From positions 1 to 35,404 of the forward strand of contig RFJU01000040.1 of NCBI GenBank assembly GCA_003694805.1: a DNA stretch of 35,404 nucleotides, read 5' to 3'. The translations under genes were made by a program, and so were the position numbers. The notes beneath the pieces were generated by a model. The model did no database searches and was not told where the DNA came from. It saw only the letters and a program-made list of their open reading frames with translations. Origin of the DNA: Candidatus Woesearchaeota archaeon. Lineage in GTDB: Archaea; Nanobdellota; Nanobdellia; Woesearchaeales; J110. Numbering within the stretch: position 1 is the first letter of the stretch; each line of letters opens with the position of its first letter. Positions 1-8,400 of the stretch are shown piece by piece.

Positions 1-185
1 ATATAAATCTTTCGTTTTTTGTGGGGCCTTCGTGACGAATACAATGAAATCCCAAAGAAAAAGCAGCGTACCCTCCAAATCACTGCAAATCATGTATACA
101 TTGCTCGATTACATCCCCTCAGAAGAGCGTTTTTTAGAAGAAGAGAACACCTCCAGCATCCAGCAATTCAAGACCGTGCAAGAAG
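1..185 (+). other. Left-edge region; possible plus-strand promoter and uncertain ORF start
   Basis: The window opens with an archaeal TATA-like stretch (ATATAAAT at 1-8). A GTG at 32 and an ATG at 44 follow in one open frame that runs to 346. The first ~50 codons have a plausible composition (Ser, Glu, Lys, Leu, Tyr). From about 186 onward the frame is antisense to the 406-aa gene and turns into Arg/Pro-rich sequence typical of a shadow. So either a small convergent gene overlaps the end of the 406-aa gene, or this is only an intergenic region with a promoter-like sequence. The opposite strand just after the 406-aa stop carries a pyrimidine-rich run (roughly 141-152) that could act as a weak terminator. 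No function can be assigned. Confidence 0.25.
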
Positions 186-1406
186 TTAGGAAGATGCAGC
201 CGCGTGCGCAGTTGACGGCCCTTCATCGTGGTCGCCCTTGCCACCGCCGCTGGCGTCCTCGCCCTCCAATGATGCTCTCCCTCGTGTTTCTTGAGCAGTC
301 GCTGGCGGTGGCGATGTTTGCTCGGAGTCTTGTTCTGGATCGGTGAGCCGGTAGAGTGCTTGGAGCAGTTCTTCGCGATTTTTAGCTGGCCGCAGGGACG
401 ATGCCAGCGTTGCGTCGCCAAGGGCCGTTGCGACCCAGTTCGCGACGTGGTTTTCGCCACCTGCAAAGGCGTGAGCCCACGCCTCGTTGGTTGAGTGGAG
501 CAGGGCTTCTTTGAGTTGGAGGAGGGATCTGAGCTTTCTCCCGTCGCTGCAAAGAAATGCGTGCTCTTCAGGCACTTCTTTTTCTAGAATGGAGACGTGC
601 TTGAACTGGGCGATGAGCTCTTTGAGTTCCGCGACGCGCTTGTCGATGTCTTTTTCTTTGGTGTTGATGATGCCTTGGAGGTGTTTCAGCTCCTTTTTGT
701 GGTTGTACCACTCCTCCTCTAGTTTTTTGAGGTCGGAAAGCTTTGCTTTAAGCGCCTTTTTGAGAAGCGGCGCGGTGAAGTGGTACGTTTTCCCTTGTTC
801 TTTGAACGCGTGAAACTGTTTCATGCGGTTGAGAATGTCTTCTTTTACGACGTGGTCTGCGACGTCATGCAAAGCTTCTTTTTCCAGGGCTCGCTCGAAC
901 TCGTGGAAGAATCCCCTTGAGAGCGGCGATGAAGGAAAGCCGTCGTCCTTGGTTGGCGTGATCACGGCTCCTGACTCCTCGACAGATGCTAAGGCCTCTT
1001 CAAATTGGGCGAGTTCTTCTGCAGTGATGTGGGCTACATCATCATCAGTAGAAGCGGGCGTTGTGCGTGCGTGGCTTGCGTGCACCGCCGTCGTTCTTTC
1101 TGCTTGGCGCGTGCTTGCCGTTCTGAGTGGCGCTCTTGGTTTTGTGGGCATTCGAAAGTCATCAAGGTCAGGAAGTGCTGTTGGTGCAGCCTCCTGTTTC
1201 GTTCCTTGTTGGAGGGCAGCGCGACCTGCTGTGCCGTCCGGCTTGGGAGCCAGAGAATAAAGCTTTGCAGCTGAAGGGGGAAGCGCGCGCGTTCTGTCTT
1301 CACCCGCGGCGGGAGCGTTCCGATTGCTTGCAGCATCGCCTTTCCGGGCAGACGCGTCTGCAGCAGTGTTCTTTTTTGCTAAAAAGCGAGTTATGATGTG
1401 TAGCAT
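186..1406 (-). CDS. Cytoplasmic coiled-coil protein with conserved C-terminal module, hypothetical (406 aa)
   Basis: Function unknown. Residues 1-125 are low-complexity (Ala, Pro, Arg, Thr, Lys) and probably disordered. An acidic helix follows (about 127-147), then a helical block from 165. A Lys/Glu-rich coiled coil spans about 208-270. Residues about 283-353 form a compact module with the pattern FLCSDGRKLRSL, then NHVANWV, then GDATLASSL. This resembles a module I remember from DPANN proteins, possibly DUF5752-like; that link is from memory. The tail (355-406) is again low-complexity. There is no signal peptide or membrane segment, unlike its upstream neighbours. I chose the ATG at 1406 because a TATA box lies about 40 nt upstream and GGTGG precedes the ATG. 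An in-frame GTG at 1445 would sit directly against the TATA box and is unlikely. It lies 94 bp downstream of the 607-aa gene and has its own promoter. Confidence 0.75.
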   Translation of the reverse strand: MLHIITRFLAKKNTAADASARKGDAASNRNAPAAGEDRTRALPPSAAKLYSLAPKPDGTAGRAALQQGTKQEAAPTALPDLDDFRMPTKPRAPLRTASTRQAERTTAVHASHARTTPASTDDDVAHITAEELAQFEEALASVEESGAVITPTKDDGFPSSPLSRGFFHEFERALEKEALHDVADHVVKEDILNRMKQFHAFKEQGKTYHFTAPLLKKALKAKLSDLKKLEEEWYNHKKELKHLQGIINTKEKDIDKRVAELKELIAQFKHVSILEKEVPEEHAFLCSDGRKLRSLLQLKEALLHSTNEAWAHAFAGGENHVANWVATALGDATLASSLRPAKNREELLQALYRLTDPEQDSEQTSPPPATAQETRGRASLEGEDASGGGKGDHDEGPSTAHAAASS

Positions 1407-1443
1407 CGTTCGCCAACCACCCGGTTCCTTCTCAGAAGCGGTC

Positions 1444-1453
1444 ACTTATATAG
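1444..1453 (-). promoter_or_regulatory. TATA box of the 406-aa gene
   Basis: On the minus strand the sequence reads AACTATATAAGTG, a good archaeal TATA box. Transcription would be expected to start about 26 nt downstream, near 1422, leaving a short leader before the ATG at 1406. This supports both an independent transcription unit and the ATG start. Confidence 0.6.
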
Positions 1454-1500
1454 TTTTCGTCGAGAAAGTGGAAAGTCTGCAGAAGAGTGTTGCTACGTTG

Positions 1501-3324
1501 CTAGGGGGTGTTCGCTTGGAACACGACAGTGCCGTTGCACGTTCCAAGAGAGAGGGGAGGATCCGTAGGGGTAATGCCGAGCTGAAAATAAAGAGAATCC
1601 TCTGATGTTGCCTGCGTTGTTTGTGGGGGGAGCGTGATTCCTGCATCTTGAAGGATTGCGGTAAGCAGTGTTTTTGCCGCGTAAGCCACTCCGGGAGTGG
1701 AGGCGTACCGCTCATCAGAAATAGTAATGTTTCCTGTGGAGCAGACCATGGCCAGGCCGTCGCCGGGGGTCGCGCCGTACCCGTAGACGGAAACGTTAAT
1801 GGGAACGTTTCCCACGTTGGTGATGTTGACCGTTTGTTCTTGAGACGTTCCTCCTGCAGGGACGTTGCCGTAATCAATGAGGACGGGGGTGACATTGATC
1901 GCAAGAAGCGGATCAACGGTTGTTTGATTCGTTGTAGAGTTAGCAAGGCCTTGCAGGTCTTTGACAGAGGCGTTGCACTCCCACGTCCCATTAAGGGCGT
2001 AGTATTGGATGAAGAACGCGCACGTGTAGTTTGCGGAGTTCGCCGATGTTCCGTATTGTTGGCAGGAGGCGTTGGTGTAGTGGTACCTTGGGTGGTCGGG
2101 GTCGCTTGATGTGTTTTGCGTGTGGTACAATGTTGCATTGACTGTTGCGATGTCGCCAGGGCCGTCCTCGTCCGTGATGGTTGCGTTGCATTCCACCTGT
2201 TTCGTGCTGCCGGCATTGAGGATAATGTTTTGCGTGATCGCAACTATTCGTATGGAAGGATGATTGTAGGAAACAGTAATGTTTCTTATCTCGCTTGCTC
2301 CTTCATTACCTTCTTGGTCGGTGCAGTTCACGCTCCAATTGTGTTGTCCGTTGGTGAGGGTTGTAGTGAAGTATTGGTTGGTGTCTTTTGTTATGGTGGT
2401 GTTTGTCTTATTTATTGATCCGTCGATGATGAGCGAGCACCACTGAATCGGCGAGTGGTCGGTTACGTTGTAGGTGAACGTAATAGTGCTTGATGTTTTG
2501 TTTTCGGTGTTGTTGGGTGGCGATACGAGCTGGATGACGGGTGGTTGATTGTCAAAAATGGTGAGGTTAGTGAGGGAATCGGCAGTTGTTGCTGAAAAGA
2601 TTGGCCCAGTAGGTGAGCACGAGGCAGAAACCGTCACTGATGATGAGCCCGTGTTTGTTCCTGTGACGGAGAACGTAGTGTTTACGGTTGTTCCTTGTGT
2701 GATAAAGCCAAGGTCATTGGTGGTGTTTTCTCCTGGAGTGATATTGAGAATAGACTCGTTGCCGAAGGTTATAGTCGCGTTGCAGGTCCCGTCAGCAAAA
2801 AGGACGGTTATGTTTGCTGTTATATTGAATGCTTCGGTGATGTTCCATGTTGTGTTATCTGAAGGAATAATGATGGTGACGTTCGGCTCTGGTGCCCGCG
2901 TCATGTTTACCGTCACGTTTATTTCTGTCGTGGAGAAAAGCGTTCCTGCGGTTTTTCCGTAGTGTGTATCATTCCATGAGAAGACGGTTATAGCGTCTCC
3001 GTCGTTGCCGTCAATAGTTCCGGAGTACGCTCCTGCCAGGGAAGGTACTGGCGGTGCATCGACAGAGGTGAGCGTCGAGCTCCCCGTCACTGTGTTGTTG
3101 ATGAGGACAGGAATCCCGTTCGGCATGCCAGACCCTCCCTGGTCGAAGACGAATCCTTTAACGTTGTGCGGCGTTGGGGGCGGGGCTTGCGAGGGAGAAA
3201 AGGTGAGGATAAGAACTAGCAAGAAGGTTGCCGCTAGAACGGCCTTTTTTTTCTTTTTTGTAAAGGGCAGTGTCGGCTCGACTACGTGGCTCGTTTTTTG
3301 TTGTAGGATTGTTCTTCGTGTCAT
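1501..3324 (-). CDS. Secreted Ig-like surface protein (607 aa)
   Basis: Probable exported envelope protein. A basic N-terminus ends in KKKKK and is followed by a hydrophobic segment (28-45) and SPSQA, a plausible signal-peptide cleavage region. Residues 52-145 resemble a carboxypeptidase-regulatory-like/transthyretin-like fold (VKGFVFD, NGIPVLI, GDAITVF). Residues 259-352 are the Ig-like module also found in the giants (WCSLIIDG, HNWSVNCTDQ). Residues 355-470 form another beta domain with paired Cys (YTCAFFIQYYALNGTWEC). Residues 473-607 form a final domain with DYGNVPAGGTS and TNVGNVPINVSVYG, known in DPANN surface proteins. There is no C-terminal anchor. N-glycosylation sequons are dense. 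The start at 3324 forms an ATGA overlap with the stop of the 685-aa gene, suggesting translational coupling; an in-frame ATG at 3336 is the alternative and would give 611 aa. Substrate or partner unknown. Confidence 0.85.
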   Translation of the reverse strand: MTRRTILQQKTSHVVEPTLPFTKKKKKAVLAATFLLVLILTFSPSQAPPPTPHNVKGFVFDQGGSGMPNGIPVLINNTVTGSSTLTSVDAPPVPSLAGAYSGTIDGNDGDAITVFSWNDTHYGKTAGTLFSTTEINVTVNMTRAPEPNVTIIIPSDNTTWNITEAFNITANITVLFADGTCNATITFGNESILNITPGENTTNDLGFITQGTTVNTTFSVTGTNTGSSSVTVSASCSPTGPIFSATTADSLTNLTIFDNQPPVIQLVSPPNNTENKTSSTITFTYNVTDHSPIQWCSLIIDGSINKTNTTITKDTNQYFTTTLTNGQHNWSVNCTDQEGNEGASEIRNITVSYNHPSIRIVAITQNIILNAGSTKQVECNATITDEDGPGDIATVNATLYHTQNTSSDPDHPRYHYTNASCQQYGTSANSANYTCAFFIQYYALNGTWECNASVKDLQGLANSTTNQTTVDPLLAINVTPVLIDYGNVPAGGTSQEQTVNITNVGNVPINVSVYGYGATPGDGLAMVCSTGNITISDERYASTPGVAYAAKTLLTAILQDAGITLPPQTTQATSEDSLYFQLGITPTDPPLSLGTCNGTVVFQANTP

Positions 3325-5378
3325 TCTTTTTCCCATTCTCTTATGGTTGGCGGCAGCGTCTCCTTTTCATTCTTCCCTTTTTTGATACGTGCTTTGGTGA
3401 GATGCATAAAGGCGGCTCCTGCAAGGAGTGCGCCTGCAGCGAGTAAGAAGAAGAGCATGGCTAGATTGCTGTTTGTGAGTGGAGCGAGGACGGTGCTCGC
3501 TGCCGTTACAGCCCCCGTGAGTATTGTTTGCTTGGATGGCTTGAGGGGAAGCGTGATTTGGATGGTTCCCGGCGTTGCTTGTATTCTTTTTTCTCCCTCT
3601 AAGTTTTTCGTCTTCGCATAGAGAACAAGTTCGTGTCCTGCTACATCATGCAGCACCGCTGCAAAGCTCGCGGGCGTTGGTGTTGTTCCTGTGTCAAAAC
3701 GGTAGCGCTTGCCTGTTTGTGTGTCTGTTATGAAGACAGGCACTGGTTCGTTTATTGTTTCGTTTGTTGTTGGTGTGAGTGTGCCGATAATGGTTGTTGC
3801 TTGAGGAATCGCTACAATTGAGGGAGGTCTCGGTGCGGGCGGCGAGCCAGTAGTGAGTGCAAAGAGTGCTAGCTTGTCGCTCGTCGCTGAGAGGATGATG
3901 CCGTCGTCTGTTCGGCGCGTTTTTGTGTTGATTCTCTTCCATTGGTTGTCTTCAAGTTGGTAGAGTTGTAGATCGCCTTCGCGCTCATCCGTCGCTCCTG
4001 CTCTTTGGAGATCTTGAGTGGTGAGGTGGATAGTGAATGTTACCTCAGATATTTTGCTTACCGTTCCTTGAGGAACGAACCGGAAGTAAGAGATGACCGC
4101 TTCGTTTAGAGGCGGTGTTGATCGTGGTCTGCGTTCAAATGCACGGACACGAATAGTTTGCAGTGGTTGCTCTGCTGCAATTGTGATCGATGTTATGAGT
4201 CCGTCTCCTGGCTGGTAGGTGAGTGCTGCTACGCGCGTGTTTTGTTCGGTGTTTTCCTTGTCTTCCTCATTAGCGCTGGCGTTTGGTTGATTGCTTGCAT
4301 TCTGCGTGGCATCTGAGTAGAGTTCTTTTGAGAAGAGCGCTGAGGAAGAGCCCGATCCACCTGCATTGTCGTTGGAAGGTGATGGGAATTGGAAGGTGAA
4401 GCCATCTATTTGCAGAGTGTATGTTGTTGTTGCCTGGCCGTCGTTCAGTTCGAGGATGAGCGAGGAGCCCCGCGGCGGGGGTTGTTGGCGGTTGTAGGTG
4501 AGCAGCCCTGTCGGCGTGACTGAAAATCCGGGAGGCGCTTGTTTTAGCGTGAAGCGTACTGGATCGTTATCGAGGTCTTTTGCCTCGAGTTGGTAGGCAA
4601 GAATGTTTCCTCGCGCTTTCAGAACTGCACGGGTTGGTATGATGAGTTCTGGGGGGTCGTTGACGTTTTGGACGGTGAGGTTGTATTGTTGCGTCGTAGT
4701 TTGGTTTCCATCAGAAACGTGGTAGACCACGTTGTGGGTGCCGACTTGTGTCGCGTTGGGTGTCCAGGTAATAAGACCTGTTTCGTTGTCGATGTGCATG
4801 CCTTCCGGGCGGGTTCCTAGTGCGTGGGTGAGCGTGTCGCCGTTCCAGTCAAAAACGTGTGGGCGGTACGTGTAGCGTTGGTCTTGCATGACTTCTGTCG
4901 GTGGTGTTGAGGTTATGATGGGAGGGTAGGGGCTGAGCGTCATGTTGAGGTAGAGGTCGACGCCGTGGAGGATGCCTTCTAGTTGGACTGTGGCGTTGGC
5001 CTCGTGCTCGGGGTTTTGTGCAGTGACAATGACGGTTGTTCCTTTCGGCCAGTTGAGTGCTGCGGAGTACCTGCCTGGCCGCCCTCTCCCGGGATTGGTG
5101 TGTATTGTTTGGCCTGTTTCCTTGTTGTGAATGGTGAGTGTCACGTAGGGAGGAACGGGGGTGATGCCGTCGAGTTCGTAGACGGTGCCGTCAACGCCTT
5201 GTGGTGTTGGGATGGCGTGTGCTCCTGTGTTGATGAGAAGGAAAACGAGAAGCGCTGCAAGGATGGCGTATGGGGGGGTGGGCAAAGGGAATGTTGCGGG
5301 GCGTGCACGTATCGTGGAAGGATGCGTGCTTGTGGTTTTGTTCGCTCCTTTTTTTGTTTTTTGCTTTGGTGTGTTCAT
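3321..5378 (-). CDS. C-terminally membrane-anchored surface protein with PGF-pre-PGF-like domain (685 aa)
   Basis: Probable type I membrane protein displayed outside the cell. The basic N-terminus leads into a signal-peptide-like segment (37-55, ending near GAHA). Residues 58-148 look like a carboxypeptidase-regulatory-like domain. Residues 152-325 contain two cadherin-like/He_PIG-type Ig domains, with hallmarks such as MHIDNETGLITWTP and NVNDPPEL. After a linker, residues 386-512 match the general pattern of PGF-pre-PGF domains: LNEAVISYFRFVP, then LQLYQLEDNQWKRI, then DKLALFAL. A hydrophobic helix (639-660) followed by KARIKKGK anchors the C-terminus, with the tail inside. No PGF-CTERM sorting motif is visible. 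It lies 47 bp after the 3688-aa gene and overlaps the 607-aa gene by ATGA. I see no strong ribosome binding site. An upstream in-frame ATG at 5450 would overlap the giant gene and is less likely. Confidence 0.85.
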   Translation of the reverse strand: MNTPKQKTKKGANKTTSTHPSTIRARPATFPLPTPPYAILAALLVFLLINTGAHAIPTPQGVDGTVYELDGITPVPPYVTLTIHNKETGQTIHTNPGRGRPGRYSAALNWPKGTTVIVTAQNPEHEANATVQLEGILHGVDLYLNMTLSPYPPIITSTPPTEVMQDQRYTYRPHVFDWNGDTLTHALGTRPEGMHIDNETGLITWTPNATQVGTHNVVYHVSDGNQTTTQQYNLTVQNVNDPPELIIPTRAVLKARGNILAYQLEAKDLDNDPVRFTLKQAPPGFSVTPTGLLTYNRQQPPPRGSSLILELNDGQATTTYTLQIDGFTFQFPSPSNDNAGGSGSSSALFSKELYSDATQNASNQPNASANEEDKENTEQNTRVAALTYQPGDGLITSITIAAEQPLQTIRVRAFERRPRSTPPLNEAVISYFRFVPQGTVSKISEVTFTIHLTTQDLQRAGATDEREGDLQLYQLEDNQWKRINTKTRRTDDGIILSATSDKLALFALTTGSPPAPRPPSIVAIPQATTIIGTLTPTTNETINEPVPVFITDTQTGKRYRFDTGTTPTPASFAAVLHDVAGHELVLYAKTKNLEGEKRIQATPGTIQITLPLKPSKQTILTGAVTAASTVLAPLTNSNLAMLFFLLAAGALLAGAAFMHLTKARIKKGKNEKETLPPTIREWEKE

Positions 5379-5425
5379 CTTCTGTTCATCATCGTTCAGG
5401 ACTTGACGGCTTTTTGGTTTCGTGT

Positions 5426-8400
5426 TCAAGTTTTGGGATCGAAAGTCCATGTTGCATTCTTGACGGCGTCGAGGACGTAGCCCCTTGCCGGGTCCATTGT
5501 GGTAAAGTCCGGGTTGTTTGCTGATGGCCACCAGCCCCAGGGGGTTGAGCCGACGTCGTAGTGAATGGTGACCTCGAACGTGTTCGTGTCTGAGTTGTAC
5601 CGGTCTATTGCTTGGAGAGCATTTGCGGGGGTGGTGGTGAAGAGCGGGTCTTGGTAGTTTGTTGGGAGGGTTTGGTTGAGGATGGTGTGCCATCCCGCAA
5701 AGGTAATTCCTGAGTAGAGCGCGATTGTTTCGTTCTGGGTCGGCACCGTTCCGACGAAGGTGATATTGCAGCTCGTGTTCTTTTCAAGCCAGTAGCTGGT
5801 GTTTGTGTCGATGACGGTGAAGTTTTCGGAGCCTGCTGCTGGTACGAACTCGGTGCCATTCCAATCGGTTCGTTCATATCCTGACGAAGTGTAGCGCCAC
5901 AGGGACAGGACGCAGTCAGGGGTTGTTCTGAGGATAAGGCCTTCTGTCGCGTTGCGAAGGCGCGTCGTCGATGGGGTGAGGGGAAAGCTGAGGAGTGAGA
6001 GATTTCCTGTGAGTGAAACAGTGTATTTGCCTACCGGAACTGGTGCGATTGCTTCGGCTGTTCCTCTGACCGCGGATACCCAGTAGTAGCGTTGTTGGAT
6101 TTGCGATGCGTTCTGGTCGGTGTAGTTTGTGTCTGGGATGTTGCTTGCGTTGGGGTTTGGAGGTCTTCCTTGGGAGTAGTTGTTGGTGATGTACACGTTA
6201 TACGTTACAGCGCCGGGAGGAGGTGTCCAGTTGAGTGTTGCTGCTGCATTGATATAGTCGATAGTGATGTTGGTTGGCGGGGTGAGGTGAAAGAATTGGT
6301 ACGGCTGTGACGATCCTGTGTTGTTTGCTTCGTCCGTGCAATTGATTTGCCACGATGTTGTGCCGGAGGTGGTGAGGTTTCTTGTTGTCGTGGTGGGGAT
6401 TCCTTCTTGAGCGGGTTCTTGGCTTCCGTTTTGTGTTCCGTTAATGAGAAGGACGCACGTTAGGTTTGTTGCGAGGTTGTCGCTTACTGTCCAGTTGAAC
6501 GTGACTGGGCTTGATTGGTTCGAATTGTTTGCCGGTTCGTTGAGTTGGATTGTTGGAGGAGTAGTGTCGACGTTGACGGTGTAGTTCGCGGGGGAAAATG
6601 CTGCGTTGCCGAGGGAGTCGTTGCATTGGACATTCCAGAGGTAGGTGCCGTCTGCAATAGTGATGGTGAAGGTGTTGTTGGCGTTGTTGGTTGGTGACGT
6701 GTCGGTTTCGTTGGGGCTCCACGTGCCGGTGAAGTTCCCGTAGAGCGTGCACGTGTCAAGGACGTTGAGTTCGGAGGGTGTGTACGTGAAGGTGACCGTA
6801 GTGTTGCCAACGAAGGAATCGTTTGCGGGGGCTTGGAGGGTTGTGTTCGGCGGAGTCTGGTCGGGGCCGAGGGTTATGTAGGTGGCGTCGTCTGCGTTGT
6901 TGAAGTCAGGCCGGTATGCGAGAGTGACGATGGAGTAGTTCCCTTGCGGGAGTGAGAGGTTCGTGCCAAAGGAGATGGCGCTCAGGCCAGTGATGCCGTC
7001 CGTTTGGGTTCGGTTGTGTTGGTAGAGTTCTTGTTCTGCTGCAAGTGTTGTCGAGGGCTCATTTGCTACGAGGAATCGCACCATGATGTTGTCAGTGTAG
7101 TATTCGTACCCGCCCATGATTTGGAAACGGGTGAAGTTGGTGTTGGCAAAGGTCGGATCACTTCCCGAGACTGATTGGATGAGCGTTCCGTTTGTTTCTC
7201 TGATGGTGAAGTTCATGCTCTGCCCTATTTTGCGAAACGTCCAGTGGTGCCACGTGTTTGAAGGGAGGGTGATGCTTGTCGAGCTCGCTACGGTTGTTGC
7301 GCTAAACCCTGTGCGCTCTTCTATGTAGAGTGGCGTCGCGGTTCCGTAGGATTCGTAGCGGGGTCCGTACCCGTTTCCTGTGTCGGTGAGGATGCCGTAG
7401 CGGTTTGCGCTGCCGCCGTTCTCGTTGATGCGCTTGCTCAGGAAGGTTGTTTCGTAGTTGGTTATGTTGGCGGGGAGGGTTGCGTATCCGCCGCCGGGGT
7501 CGCTGTTGGTTGTTTTGAGTAGGACGCCGTTGCCGCTGTCGAGGGCAAAACGAAGGCCCGGGGTGGTGTGATCTTGCCATCCGTTGATGTCGCCGTCCTC
7601 GAAGTCGTCGTAGAAGAGGTATACGTTAGAGGGGTCTTCCGGGGGCGTGCCCGCGTTGGGGTTGCCGTAGTAGAGGAAGTAGTTGCTGTCAGAGCCGCTT
7701 GCGTTGATGCTTGCTTGGAGCTTAAAACGCAGAGTAGTTGTTGTTGTGTTGAATGGCGTTGTGTTGATGCGATCTAGCTCTGTGAGGGAGTGGTTGGTTT
7801 GGTTGTAGTAGACGATGCGGACGTCTGTGCCGTTGTCTTGCATTTTTGGTCCTGTCGTGTCAAGGGTGAGGTTGACAGTGTATCCTCGTGTGAGTTCTGA
7901 GGCTTCGTTGTTGGTGATGGTGATGCGCTTGCGGTAGGTGAAGTTCTCGTTCCACCAAGGGATTGTTGTTGTGGTTGTGTTGGTGTAAATGATTGCCGTG
8001 CTTGCATTGGTGGCGAGGGGGTTGCTGAACCGGTCTGTCGTGTTGATCGTTATTGGTATTGTTTGCCCTTGTTCGTACGCCTGGGTTGGTGTAGTGACGG
8101 TAAGGTTGATGAGTGTCGAGTCGAGGACGCTGAAATTTCTTGTTTCGCTGGTTGCGTAGTTGCTTGCGGTGTCGTAGCAATCGACGCGCCAGTTGTAGCT
8201 TCCGTCTGCGAAGGTGATGGTGAAGGTCTGGAGCGATCCTGGCTGGACGGTGGTGTCTGTTTGGTTGAGGGTGCCATTGATGTAAATGCTGCAGTTTTGA
8301 ATCGTTCCTTGGTCGGATACGTTGTAGCGGAACGTTACTGTCGCTTTGCCGACGGTTGCGTTCTCGTCTGGGAAGAGGAGGGTGATGGTGGGCGCTCTCG

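Noticed and set aside
1407-1445. GTG start at 1445 for the 406-aa protein
   Set aside because: The GTG abuts the TATA box, so it would lie upstream of the expected transcript start; the ATG at 1406 fits the promoter and ribosome binding site better.
1446-2243. Minus-strand ORF of 265 codons inside the 607-aa gene
   Set aside because: It is in another frame of a clear surface-protein gene, is Arg/Thr/Pro/Gln-rich without domains, and reflects the low stop-codon density of the A/C-rich strand.
5379-5693. N-terminal extension of the 685-aa protein up to 5693
   Set aside because: The extra residues overlap the end of the 3688-aa gene in another frame, are His/Pro/Arg-rich, and would bury the signal peptide more than 100 residues from the start.
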